Source of the DNA: Podocnemis expansa
Taxonomy: Eukaryota > Chordata > Testudines > Podocnemididae
Length of the DNA stretch: 64,000 bases
Direction of reading: 5' to 3'
Assembly (NCBI GenBank): GCA_007922195.1
Contig: ML682088.1
Span: 4,473,080-4,537,079 of the forward strand
Every line of letters begins with the position of its first letter. Positions within the stretch are counted from its first letter, which is position 1. A program made the position numbers and the translations under genes. The notes beneath the pieces were generated by a model. That model was given only the letters and a program-made list of their open reading frames with translations. It searched no databases and was not told the DNA's origin. Shown piece by piece: positions 33,195 through 44,960 of the stretch.

Positions 33195-33395
33195 AACCGT
33201 CGCTGATGGCGGAAAAGGGAAATGGGAGGGTCAGGGTCACGATCACCTATATAGCTACAGTCACAGCACAAAGGAGGCATTGGCCGCATGCCCTGACCTG
33301 ACAGGTTAAGGCTAAAGTCTTTCTGAGCTATCATCGCTGCAGCACATAGACACCTGTAACTGAATGATGTGAGCAGAGCTCAAAGAAGAACTAGG
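33195..33395. repeat. DIRS terminal inverted repeat, proximal (gene 5') end
   Basis: This is the inverse of 27,680-27,870. Landmarks are ccctgacctgacaggttaag, gctaaagtctttctgagct, gcacatagacacctgtaact and gaatgatgtgagcag. The outermost bases after ctcaaagaagaac at about 33,390 do not match the other end, which sets the border approximately. Confidence 0.75.
33247..33256 (-). promoter_or_regulatory. TATA box in DIRS terminal repeat
   Basis: The minus strand reads gctatataggtga about 140 bases upstream of the first gag methionine, a good position for the element's promoter. The same box is preserved in the opposite repeat at about 27,827-27,838, facing the other way. Promoter use is inference. 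Confidence 0.4.
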
Positions 33396-33645
33396 AACTT
33401 TCTAAAAAACAAAAACTGAAATACTTGTGAAATCACATTATGTCAAGCAGGTGGGTCTTTATGAAAGCCACCCAAATATTGCGAGACGAAATTAAATCAT
33501 GAGAGTATGCAATACCATAACTTTCCCTTGGACGTCATATTTCATGTTAACCAAAACCTTTCCTAGACTGTCTTGAGCTTTCCCAGAAATGGCCTTTTGT
33601 AATAATATAGACAGCAGAATGAAAATTAAGTGAAGGAAGCCTGGA

Positions 33646-33840
33646 AAAAGGGCCTTATGAGAGGAAGAGTGGCTAAAGGGATAGGCATTCAACTGGGAGT
33701 CAGGCGACCTGGGTTGTCTATCACCAATCTGCTGGTTGACTTTCAGCAAATCATGTCAACTTGTTTGCTTTCCCTTCACCTTTTGTCTATTTAGATCATA
33801 AGTTCTTTAAGACAGTGACTGTCCCTTGCTATGTAAAGTA
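33646..33840 (+). repeat. MIR-like SINE remnant
   Basis: Contains agagtggctaaagggatagg, caactgggagtcaggcgacc, tgctggttgactttcagcaa and, near the end, agatcataagttctttaaga, followed by gtgactgtccc. These follow the order tRNA-like head, core and L2-like tail of MIR. Confidence 0.65.
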
Positions 33841-34244
33841 AGATCAAACTGGGACCAAGGCAAACAACATTTCTAGGTTTCTATACCTAAGTTAGACTAT
33901 CTTGATAAATAATGCCTATTCCTCTTCCTACTCCTACACTGCTCAATGTTGTACCCATTCCAACTGTATGATTTATTATAACAATACTTTGCTCCTATAG
34001 ACAAGCCCAAAGTGTAATTAGTTTGCAGCAAACTGGAATGTAAACCTGCCCCATGCTAGCTGATTGTCACTATTTGAACATGTGGTCCCTGCTACTATGC
34101 ACTGAAAGCTCTCTAGTGTGTTTTGACCCACTCCACTTTGAAATAGGAGCAGAGTTGAGCATCTAGGAACTTTTAGTGTGCAGCAATAGTCTACATACAG
34201 TTATTACATGGCAAGCAAGTGTCCAGTAGATTTACACCCTGGTT

Positions 34245-34420
34245 TGCTAAAAATTTAGAATTCATATAGGCAAGTCCTTCAAAGCGCTTTACAGACATTA
34301 ATAATTCATCTTTGAAATATCCCAGCAAAACAATGTAGGTATGTATATTATTATCCTCATTGTTGCAAATGAGGAGCATGACCCACCCATGATCATTGTC
34401 AAAGTCAATAGCATTTTCAA
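34245..34420 (+). repeat. MIR/L2-type repeat remnant
   Basis: Holds caaagcgctttacagacatt, then atgtaggtatgtatattatt, atcctcattgttgcaaatga and gagcatgac. This is the common arrangement of an ancient SINE/LINE2-type 3' region ending in the ctgaggcacagag-like box, strongly decayed. Confidence 0.5.
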
Positions 34421-35805
34421 GGGTAAAAATGTGGTAGTTAAAGATGACACGGCACTTTCCTCTGACTTTTATTTTGTTATGCACAGGCTCTGAGGTGCTT
34501 TGGCTCATACTAGCATGAGGCATAAAACTGCATTCTCTTGAAACAAAAAAACATTTTTACTGTAAGGAAGAATGTAGGTGAAGTAAAATATGTTGGTACT
34601 TTTCCAGTGATAATTTTTTTGCAATGCTCTGATTTGATTTGAATCATATGCACACACACTACTGTAAATGTGAAAGTCTACAACATATGATCTGTTTTCT
34701 GTCACAAAACTAGCTGCACATTGCACATCTTACTCTCAAAAATCTAAACAAAAGCAGTGTGCACTGTACATTTGAAAGGCCAGGGTTCAAAGTCTGCACT
34801 CAGACCTATGGGGGAAATTACATACATGGAAGAAGTCTGACTAGATTACCACAGTTTTCTTCTGAATTTACAATTTTTTTTTTGTTTGACCTACCCTGTC
34901 TTTAAGCAAAGTGAAAGGTAAATGTTTGTACTCCTTAGATAAATTATTTTGGAGTTTCTTAGGGGAGCGAAGAAGAGTATAAAGTTGGTTGCATTTTCCC
35001 TGAAGATTTCTCCAATACAACAGCAATTCCACCCCTGGGGAGACAGAAAGAGGAAGGCAAAAAGAATTCCTTTCAGTTACTGAAGAACCCTTTAAGGAGC
35101 TTTGCTCTGCACAATAACAATTCTCTGAAGAATTAAAAAATCCCTGAAGAACTGGTAGCTTCTGACATATCCCCAGCAATGAAAGAAAACAAAAATGTCA
35201 ACAGCACAAATGCCCTCGGCAAGCATGCATAGCTACAGAGAAAAGACTGTTTTTCTTTGGAATATGACTAGGCAGCTTTTTTCTTTGCCCCTCCCTCCCC
35301 CAAATATTTAGGCAAGGATATAATGAAAGATGACATTTCATGTTTCCAAAAAGCTACACTGAATAAAACAGCAAGTACTAGAAAAGCACTATCAAGCTAT
35401 ACTAATGCCTTCTAATATCCAGCTGTGCACAAAATACAGAAAGGGAATGGAAATGAAGGGAGAGAGAGAGAATAATTTGTTTCTTACTGAATCCTCATTA
35501 ATGCACAAAATAAAGCAGTCCACTTTACTTGAGATTCCAAATAAATTTGGTTTAAAGGACAGCTGGGAGATTCTGATCAATTAGACATGAAATTAAGAAG
35601 TCAGTTAAAGGACAATAAATCCCAGCCCATCTTGTTTCTCCAGGGTCTCAACTTGTCTAAATAAGTGCTAGCATAATCCATCAACGATTAAATGGTCACT
35701 TAAATAAAGATATATCTGTATATATGTAATCTAAAAATGTATTCCAAATCAAGGCATTTAATTACACGAGACAAATAAATCACTAGTTTAAATGGTTCTA
35801 TTCCT
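34421..35805. other. AT-rich DNA, nothing recognised
   Basis: No gene or classified repeat. The minus-strand frames of 110 and 103 codons around 34,191-35,179 contain no recognisable domain. Confidence 0.35.
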
Positions 35806-35937
35806 TTACTGTGTTACTGGCTCAATATGTGACCTTGGGTAGGTCATTTAACCTCAGCTACTCATTCTACAAAATACAAATATGGGCACTTATCCTGCAC
35901 TATGAAAAGTATTTTGAGAACTATGGAAGAAACGAGT
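35806..35937 (+). repeat. MIR-like SINE remnant (core only)
   Basis: The core gtgaccttgggtaggtcatt, taacctcagctactcattct, acaaaatacaaatatggg is followed by the tail atgaaaagtattttgagaac. The head part is mostly missing. Confidence 0.65.
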
Positions 35938-36110
35938 TTGAAAGGTGCAGAGTAGCCCAGTAGCTAGACCACTTGGTTGGAATTCGGTAAACCTCTTTTC
36001 TGTTCCTGGCTCTGCCACTGACCTGCTGGGTAACCTTAAATAGGTCATTTCCCCCCTCTGTGCCTCAGTTTCCAATCTGTAAAATGAGAATAATAATGCA
36101 TTTTACAAAG
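35938..36110 (+). repeat. MIR-like SINE remnant, well preserved
   Basis: Directly follows another MIR-like copy. It shows tagcccagtagctagacca, ttctgttcctggctctgcca, ctgacctgctgggtaacctt, catttcccccctctgtgcct and cagtttccaatctgtaaaat with gagaataat. The order is that of MIR elements. Confidence 0.8.
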
Positions 36111-36717
36111 AGGGGCAGTATGAAGAACTACTGGTGAGAAGCTGTATGTTAGAAAAAAAATTCAACAAATCCTAACATGTAGAAGAGAACATGGGGAATC
36201 AGCTCAACCAATGACAGCACTGAAATAATATAACTGAAACTACACGACTTTGATAAAGTGACTTCCCAAGCAATCAAGCTGATTTCCTGTTCAACTTTGT
36301 GTCATCAAACTAGCTCTCCTGCTGAGAAGTATTTTTAGTCTGTCTGCTCTTGTGTAATGACAGCAGCACCGTTCACAGCTGAGATGATACCAGAGAGAAC
36401 ACTCACATACTGTTCTTGTGCTTTCCTTCCCTATAACAGGTAATAAACAAAAATTTCAAATTACACAGATAATATTTTTAATGACGAACTAGCTCCTCCT
36501 GTCAGTGCATTCAGTCATTTCACAAATAAGGCATGGCAATACCAGTTAATGCTTCAGACAGGAGAAATGTCATACAGGAGAAGGCATCTCTTAGCACAAA
36601 TCCTCTACATAATCAGCAGTGATATGAAGGACTTTACTGAATGAACACATGGTCATTTAACCAGGTTTTTGGTGGGATATTTATTTTAAATTCCACAGAT
36701 TTTGGCTGTCATTCCTT
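36111..36717. other. Nothing recognised
   Basis: Spacer between SINE remnants and a foldback repeat. No gene is visible. Confidence 0.3.
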
Positions 36718-36822
36718 AAGCAACAAGCAGTTGTGTGGCACTAATCTGTTAGTCTTAAAGTGCCACACAACTGCTTGTTGTTTTTTTACTGGACTAGACT
36801 AACACGGCTATCCCTTTGGATT
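36718..36822 (+). repeat. Dispersed foldback repeat, compact inverted copy
   Basis: A nearly perfect short hairpin: caacaagcagttgtgtggca, ctaatctgttagtcttaa, then gtgccacacaactgcttgtt. It is followed by the one-sided tail ggactagactaacacggcta. The whole centre of the repeat is deleted compared with the 4,079 copy. Confidence 0.7.
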
Positions 36823-39800
36823 CCTTAAACAATCTCCTAAAATAGAGTCCATCATTTGAGTTCATCTCCTAAGGAATTTACATGCAAATTTACAATCTAC
36901 AGGAGTGTGGGCCTAACCCAACAAAACAGTTAAGCATGTTTTAATTTAAATTATGGAAATAATCCTGCTGTAATCAATGCAAGATTAGAGCACATGTTTA
37001 ATTGTTTCATTACCCATTAGGCTCTCTTTCCTGCCCTCAGAAATTGAAAATAATAATCTAATACAGCCTTACAAAATTTGAGCCCAAAATTTACTCATAA
37101 CATTTTCTGTGACAACTGACAATAACTCAGGCCTGGACAAAACACATTTCTGGTCACTATGGTGATTAGTTTTAGCAGCCTGTCACCTAGCTCCACTGCA
37201 GAAATGTAATGTAGGTATGTCATCTGGCAACCAAAAGTCAAATTTCTGGCCTAACTATGAGCCAATTTTGTCTACCCCTGTGATAACTAAACACTATCTT
37301 AACTCTTCTGTAAAACCAAAACACTAATCAAAATCACTATTCGTCTAGAAAGACGAATTTTGCAATGCAAATTGTTATTTTTATATCTACCATGATCCTA
37401 CAAGACAAAGAAGAAATTATTAGTCATAGGGAACTTCACAGATCCCCATTTAAGTCTACCCATAATCTAATTTCTAGACAATCTTAAATTACTTTAGCTA
37501 CAAGTAAGCCAGTATACCTTGCAGCAGCATTAGATGTAGGCAATGCTGAAGCCATCCAACCCCAAGGATGACAAGTCACATCACCCTAGCTAGCCAGAGA
37601 GACTGCTTTCTCTTCCTGCCTCGCCTTAAGTTATACATATAAAATTCTAATTGGGCTTCTGAAATGACAATAAACAACTGTTCCAAAATTTCAAAGATAA
37701 AGGAGTTTGTCTAAATATAAAGCTCAGTATTCATTACAAAATAAAAGCATGGCCCATTCATCTTAGAGAAAGACTGCTTTCTATTCACAACAGCGATGGA
37801 CAAAATTGACTCAGACATGCGCCAACAATTTTACTTTTGGTCACCTGCAGGCCCTCCTCCATTACATTTCCACAGTGGAGATAGGTGACAGGCTACCAAA
37901 ACAAGATAAGGTGGCCAGAGACATAGACTTGTTGAGGTCTGATTCATAAAGATGCGGCTATTGACACTTAACAAAATGGATGCACAATATAGATGAAAAA
38001 TAATTGTGAACATTCTGGATCATGACATTATGCCAGTATACTGTTACTAAAAAAGCTGCATTACAGTCAGTCAGCGATCTCAGGCTTCAGTTCAGCTACC
38101 TTGTATCCCCAGCTCCTTTGTGATTTGCACTGATGTTTATTATAACCTGCTTCTGCTTTGTGGCACTTAGAAACTTGAGGACCAAATTAATTTCTTTTGC
38201 TGCAATGTGACTCCGTAAGTTTTAATCTTTGACAAAATACAGTAAAGCATTAATATTCTGCTGAGGCCCACTTATCAAATGGAAAGATTTTATTGACATG
38301 GTATAAATGGAAGAAAATCAATGACTATATGCTCCATGAAACATTTTATTGTATTTTTCAGAAAATGGAAGAATGTACCCCTTGATTTTATGGGACCTGC
38401 CTGCTTTGAAGGCAAAGCATAACTGAGAGATGCCTACTGTTCAAGGTTATGGATTCCAGTATGCCAAATCAATTCTATTGTTTCTGAGGCAGAAATTGAA
38501 CTAAATTACTTCTTTACCCTTTTATTTCGTTTGCATTAAGCTACCTAAAGGAAATGTCACCATTTCTTTCATCATTCTTTTTTATACACTTAAATAAACC
38601 TGTTCTTAATCTATGCCTACATTCAATAAACTAATGCAACTGTGCTGTTCTAACACATGGAAGACTTGGGTTCGAAACAAAGTTAGGCATCTTGGTCTGT
38701 ATCCCGGAACCATTGTAAACGTGGACTTAAGTGACTCAGTGACTAGAACTTAATTTAAAAGATGTGTATATGGAGAAGCAGAAATTTCTACTGCTACAGC
38801 CCAACAATTAAATTAGTGTATAATCTCTGGCTCTATACATTAGTTAACTTCCTAATTAATGGACAGATTATCATGTTTGAAAAAATTCAGGTCACAAGCA
38901 TGCATGGCAATACAAAGTGCTGAGACATTTGTTCGACAGATGCCTATCTTGGAATGTTACTAATAAATTTCTTTGTATAATACTGAGTAACTTAACAATT
39001 GCATCAGAGCAGTCTGAGGTGGGACGTTGTCCAGATTTACTGTCCTGGAGATTCTTGGCCAAGACTCTGGGCTTATTCAGACAAAAAGGGAATGCATTAT
39101 TCACAGATGGTATTTTTAAAATGAATCACAAAATCATGTCAACTGACCACCAAAACACCTTTTATCTACCAAAAGATGGGCTTTGAAGCAGAGAATGTCC
39201 TGTATTACAGAAGCATTTATCAGAATAAGCAGTTAAAGCAAGGCTCAAGCTCCATTACACCTCTCAGGGAAAAAAGCTAATAGGAAAAGCTTATGCAGAG
39301 TGCAAAAGTCATTTTTCCTCTCCAGCTTAAGGAGACAGAAAAAAGGAAGGACACTGATTAAAAAAGGACACTAATCTGAGCTTCTGTTGAAAAAAAGGAG
39401 ATGGGAAAAGCACTGGTTCAACATACCAATTCTTGAAATTTCTTTAACAGACCTAGGATCTCTGTTTTGGGACCACTTGGTTATGGAAGTACAAAGCAGC
39501 CAGAAACCTGGCACACCCAACTTCCTGAGAATTTTTCCTGGAGGGAGGCAACAATTCACTATAAAAATCCTATACCAACTTCTTCTCTTGTCCTCAGAAC
39601 AAAGGGAAACCAGCACACGTTCAGAAAGGTACATCTATGTCCCAGGGATCCCTCACTGTCAGCAAGGTTCTTAGAAATCCTGGCAGCTGTCAACACATCA
39701 GTGATGAAGCTGCTCTAACTTATACTGGATGTTACAGGATCCCCTGAGCAGCCCCAGAATTTATGCCTCCCCCACAATTTCCACTGAACTCAGTTCAGTC

Positions 39801-42157
39801 GGACCAGGAAACCTGGACACTAATCTCTGAAGAATAGAGATGTAGGTGTAAGAGAGGTGTACCTTGATATACGCCAGGAATAGGACAGGAAAAAGCATAT
39901 ATCTGACCTTAGTGTGACTCATTTGGTAGAGAAAAAGAAAACGTACCAGGCTTTACACTGTGATATAACCAAGAAGTAGTAATTCAAGTTAAGAGGCTAA
40001 ATTAGCAGAGTTTAGAATATTTTTACTAGAAGAAAGAATAATTTCAAGTGATCTCATTAAACTCTTCAAAATAATGACTTGGATAAATAAGGCTAATAAT
40101 TAGATGTTCACAATCTTAAGAGAGTTAAAACACAAAAGCAATATGTGTGTGTTTTAAGGATTTTCACAAGTGCCTAGTGATTCTGGGTGCCCAACCTAAG
40201 ACACTTTAAAAGAGTCTAACTCTCAGAGGAAATACAAATGTCCTAAAAATCAAGATCCTTTAAAGTGTCTCGTATTGAGCACCTAAAAACAAATGCATCA
40301 AAATCTTGGCCTAGAAGTAAATAGGGAATTGGTCAAGGGATTAACTCCCACAAAACAGAATCAGTTACTGGCTGGAAAAGGCAACTGAAGCAAGAGACTA
40401 TAAATGCATTTAAGACCTTTCATGAATGGTGAACTGAGATAGAAAGGAAAAGAAAGATAAGTGTGTTCCCTGGGACCATGGCTGGCTGAATAATGGACCA
40501 CTCCACCACAGTAACCTGCTCCCAGGACATAAGGCATCTGAGGATTATAAGGCACAGCCAAGTCCTCACCTCTCTCCATAGCCCCTAGCCACAGGAAGAG
40601 GTGGTGATGTGGAAACTGTTAGGTCAGTTCTATTTCATAGTAGCAACTTGGGCTGCGGTGAACATCCCAAGACAGGCCACTTCACACAATTGTCACAGCA
40701 CAAATAGCCCATGTGCCAATACATTTCCGAAATCACTGTGATTAGGACCCTTATTTTCCAATGGGCCACAATTCTGATTGTCAAATAAACACACTTAGCA
40801 TTGCTGCACCCCATGTAATATAGGAAAAGGATCACTAGTCTTACACATGCGTTGTTTTTAGAATCTTTATTGCATGGCTGGTGCCTGCAGAACATCCCTG
40901 AACGTGACTCTCCAGGCTAGTGTCAATCACATTTTATCTGCCCTTTTAGCAATTTTTTTTTCTATTTTGACACATCTGAGAATATGATTTCCTCATCCCA
41001 GAATTTGTATGCCATATTTGCTGGGCAGTTTTAAGCTCTCTCTGCCAGTAGGGACAACGGAAACTCAAAAGGCTGAGTTTGGTTGTTTAGCAAAGCTTGA
41101 CACTCCCCTTCCAGAATCTTCAATACTCTATGTCTTCATACTTCTCTCCCCTCTGTTTAGTCTGTCTGGCAAGTCCTGTCCAACACCCAAATGTTTCCCA
41201 GCCCATTCAGTTAGGCTGTATCTACCTGTGGCAGCACAGTCCCCCTTCTGATGCACCAGGAAAAAGTAACTTCTCTGCTTGCTCCAAACCATCTACTGCT
41301 TTAAAATGTAAAAGGCACTCTGAGCTTATGGCACACCACAGGAGATAAACCCATGATTTCTCACAAGATGAACTGCTCTAATTTCAGATGACCCAGGATT
41401 TCACAACAGCACAGCATTGTCTGTAACATGTGATACATTGCTTTTTAACTCCGGGGGAATGAATACTGTTGCATCAATGCAACGGTAGCTGAAATATGAC
41501 TGGTGGACCACCAATCTGCCCAAAAAGGCCTGCAGATGCTGCAATTGGAGAGAGAAGAGCAATAAACAGCAGAATATTAAAGGGGGAAAACAGAGAATAA
41601 ATATAGGTCTATAGAAAACAAAAGCCATTCACGATGAACAACTTTCACACTCAGCTATGGCTCTATGGATATTAGCTTTGAAAGCAGATGGGCAGACATC
41701 ATGGAATGCTTTAAAAAAAGGCAGAAAATAGTATTACTACATCTATGACACCCAAAGGGTTAACATACTTGCTAAGGTGCCTAAATACCAACTTTTTTCC
41801 CTTTCATTTCCTGTTTATGCACAATGCTTCAGTTTTTTGACATCTACAGTTAGGCCCTCTGAAAAGGCGAGTCATAGTTTTCACAGAACAAATTCTGAAT
41901 AATCTGAGCATCACTACATAGAAGCAGTAGTGCAATATGGACTAAGCAGTCCATTGAAACAGCATGGGATTCTCTAAAGAGAGCTTCTTTATATAAAGAG
42001 TTCACTATATGCTGAATGACTGCATTTGCCCCAAGCTGGCAGTTATGAGCTAAGTAAGTTTGGTATCTTCAGTAGTGCAAGAAACTGGGGGTAAGAAATT
42101 CCAGTCAATTCCTCTCCACATTGAAAACAACCAAGATAAGAAAGTTGCCTTAATAAA
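36823..42157. other. Long AT-rich stretch, nothing recognised
   Basis: Over 5 kb without a recognised gene or clear mobile element. At 40,160-40,320 the words ttttcacaagtgcctagtg and gattctgggtgcccaac, and later gtgtctcgtattgagcacc, form a loose inverted pair that may be an old dispersed repeat. Overlapping frames around 39,371-39,718 on both strands are mutual shadows without domains. Confidence 0.35.
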
Positions 42158-42242
42158 TGGGAGTCCTGTGACACCTTAAAGACTAACAACTTTCTTCAAG
42201 CATAAGCTTTCATGGGCTCCAACCCCCTTCATCAGATGCCTC
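42158..42242 (+). repeat. Dispersed foldback repeat, single-arm copy
   Basis: Reads gggagtcctgtgacacctta, agactaacaactttcttc, gcataagctttcatgggctc and cttcatcagatgcct. It belongs to the subgroup with hgcataagctt and gggctcc words, also seen at 43,567 and 48,896. No inverse arm or tail. Confidence 0.65.
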
Positions 42243-43566
42243 CTAACACTGACATCTTTGTGTGGTTGTCTTTATACTTCGCGGCATAAACCTCAGTCCT
42301 AAGATAAATACCTGCTGTCACTCACACTCACAAGCAACTACTAAAGATTCTGTACAGAAGTGCTGCCCTTGGTAATTCCTTTTCAGAGTAAAGGGCATCT
42401 TGGGAAGGTGGGGGGACACAGACAAAAAAGCAAAATAGATACGTTTAGAGCCTCTCTTCTCCCCACTCCCCAGCAGGAGGTAGCCTTTCCATTCATTTCA
42501 AACCATCATCCTTTAATGGATATCTCCTCTTCCCACTCCACTCCCATGCCAGCTACTCAAGAATAGACATGGCCTTTCTGGTACTCTACATCAATCTGAA
42601 CATTGGTAAGAGAGTCTCATAGAAATAATAGAAGGAACTGCCTAGGGAATGTACTTGCCCAATCCATTCATCTACAAATGAGGGATGACTAGGAGAGCCA
42701 TATTCAGATGTCTCTGCTCAGTTGTGCTGGCTCTACCTTGTTCTCTATTTCCATCTTTAAATCACAAAAACATGGGGAACTTTTGCATTTTTCTTTTGAC
42801 TATGACTTAGACTCCCCTGCCTCATGGTAAAATTATTGGTTTAAAGGCAAGGGGCTAGTCATGTGACTTCCTTTAAAGGCAGTGCAAGAGATGCAAACTA
42901 ACATCCACACTCTCCAACTAGTCCATGAGAAATTAGACTACCTCATTCTTCTGGTCCAATCAGAGATGGCTTAAATTAAATTAGTCTCTAAATTCAGTTT
43001 TTACCAGGGATTAAAATTAAAGTCAGATTAACTTTCAGTGTTATTATTTGAGAGAAAGACAATCAGTTATCTTCCCATTTCATGACTTTACTAATTTTAC
43101 TCTTCATACTGGGAAAATGCATCACACAACAACTATGCACATACGTAATTCAAGCAAGTAAATAGACTTGGCAAAATTCAGCTGTCTCAATAGAGGCACC
43201 TTTACTCACCTTTTGGATTTGTGCCATGCATGCCAGGGATGAGCTTAGCCCACGGAGAGAAAACTAAAATGTCCAATTTGAGATTTTCATTTAATATATG
43301 ACACTTGCACTAGCTCATCTGTTTATTTTCCATTATCTGCAGTTTACAGAATGGGAGCTTCATATACTGTCAGTGTGACAGACTAATTCATGAGTCACTT
43401 TTAATGCCTCTCTCCATCAAAACTGCACAAACGCTGTCCTAATTAAATAACCCCTCCTTCCACCACCCCTGAGAAAAACGAAGAAATGAGGAAGCATCCC
43501 TTTAACGAAAATGATCATGGCAGAGCTATAGACAGTGACTGTGTGAAATATACAGGCTGAATTTAA
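42243..43566. other. Nothing recognised
   Basis: AT-rich spacer of about 1.3 kb. No gene is supported. Confidence 0.3.
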
Positions 43567-43767
43567 AAACAACAAGAGTCCTGTGGCACCTTAAAGACCA
43601 ACAGATTTCTTTGGGCATAAGGTTTTGTGGGCTCCAACCCATCTGATGATGTAGAGGCTGGAGCCCACAAAAGCTTATGCCCAAAGAAATCAGTTGGTCT
43701 TTAAGGTGCCACAGGACTCTCGTTGTTTCTCCCATACAACAGACTAACACGGCTACCCTTCTGGAAA
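43567..43767 (+). repeat. Dispersed foldback repeat, complete inverted copy
   Basis: The left arm aacaacaagagtcctgtggc to tgtgggctccaaccc and the right arm ggctggagcccacaaaagc to gccacaggactctcgttgtt are reverse complements of about 75 bases, with a short loop (atctgatgatgtaga). The right side continues into the tail agactaacacggctaccctt ending at about ctggaaac. The left side has no tail. Confidence 0.75.
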
Positions 43768-43854
43768 CAGGCTGAATTTGAGCATCTTCCTGTCTTGAGT
43801 TAGCATAGTGTTGCTTTCAGCTTCATCAACTGTTATTTGAGTTACAGCAACATT

Positions 43855-44960
43855 TAGAGGTTCCAGTCAGGAACTGGGGCTCCATTATGTAAGGCACTGT
43901 ACAAGCACATTCTGAGAGACAATCTCTGCCCCAGAGGGTGTGTCATAAATTAGCGTGCAAGCAAAAACACTGGAAGATGGTATAACAAACAGTGATGAAA
44001 TGAAGTGATGACAAGGGTTCCACTAACAGTGGAAGAAACACAGACTAGCTATATATGCAGCTACCTGCTTCTGAGTCACGCAAAGGTTTTTATTTTGTTT
44101 TTCGCTAGTCATGAGACGTAAAAGATGAGGCTACTACTACAGATATAAGCAGTCTTCCAACTTACGAGGTATAAGTATTAGAATGATTACCTGTTACTTG
44201 TAAAGAGCCTATTGTTGGCTATGCCCTGAAGAGCTTCCAATCTAAGTGGAAGACTGTAGACAACAGGCAGATATAACAAATAGACAGTGGGAGCCTGAAG
44301 TTGTTACTTACCAACATGATAAGCAGTGGTCACAGCACATGATCAGCTTAGCCACTGTTGATGGTTGTCTTTTTTTAAATAGGACTCCTGGTAAAGAAAA
44401 AAGTTTTAAAAAGGGATCTGAAGGAGAACAATGAGATGGCTTTGTGATAGTTGGTCATCTGTCCCAGGCTTCACATTAAAAGTGTTCTTCAAGAGAGATC
44501 TGAAGGAAGACATAGCAGTAGCTTTGCAGATGAGGCCAGAGTGTGTTCCATAAACACGGGGTGGCATGGAAGAAAGTGTAAAGATGCTCAAAGACAAGGA
44601 CAGATGGGTGACTGAGGAGAGTAGTGCTGGTAGAATGGAAGCAGGGTGAGGCATGACATGAAATCATATGATGGTGAATAAGCCGGGAGGGGTGGAGCTG
44701 TGAAGGTCTTTAAAGGAATCTTGAATTTAATGTGGAAGAGAAATGGGGTGGGAGCATGCTAGCAGTAGTCAGAATAACGGAACAGGAGGATGACCTTAAC
44801 AACACCGCCTGGGGGTGTCAACAATTCATTTATGAATTGCTGTTTGAATGGTTGCCAATGGGAGGAGAAATGGGAATTGTTCTAGGATCAAACACACACA
44901 TACCCAAGGAAAACTACATAAACTTTCCTCTCTCAGTGATTTTTAGGAAAAGGAGTTTTT
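43855..44960 (+). repeat. Suspected old long dispersed repeat, interrupted
   Basis: Positions 43,868-43,935 (gaactggggctccattatgt, aaggcactgtacaagcac, aatctctgccccagag) continue logically at 44,225-44,290 (ctgaagagcttccaatctaa, gtggaagactgtagacaaca), as if about 280 bases were inserted. Further right come gatctgaaggagaacaatg, gctttgcagatgaggccaga, catggaagaaagtgtaaag and gtgaaggtctttaaaggaat, a style of sequence I associate with a common reptilian repeat. The family name is unknown, and no intact gene is present. Confidence 0.4.

Larger units (their letters stand above)
27664..33395 (-). mobile_element. DIRS-type tyrosine-recombinase retrotransposon, near full length, decayed
   Basis: A 5.7-kb element read on the minus strand. 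In its own order it has a terminal repeat (33,395-33,195), gag with a zinc knuckle, reverse transcriptase and RNase H, a tyrosine recombinase, an internal complementary region, and the other terminal repeat in inverted orientation (27,870-27,664). This order and the inverted terminal repeats are specific to DIRS elements, which copy through a circular intermediate and integrate with a tyrosine recombinase instead of an integrase. All genes carry frameshifts and stops, so this copy cannot act alone. No target duplication is expected for DIRS, and none was found. Confidence 0.88.

Noticed and set aside
34191..35179. Two minus-strand frames of about 105 codons
   Set aside because: They partly cover a MIR/L2-type remnant and otherwise have no protein features.
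35938..36110. Possible tRNA gene, because of tRNA-like words
   Set aside because: The sequence follows the MIR SINE layout, and no intact cloverleaf with A and B boxes is present.
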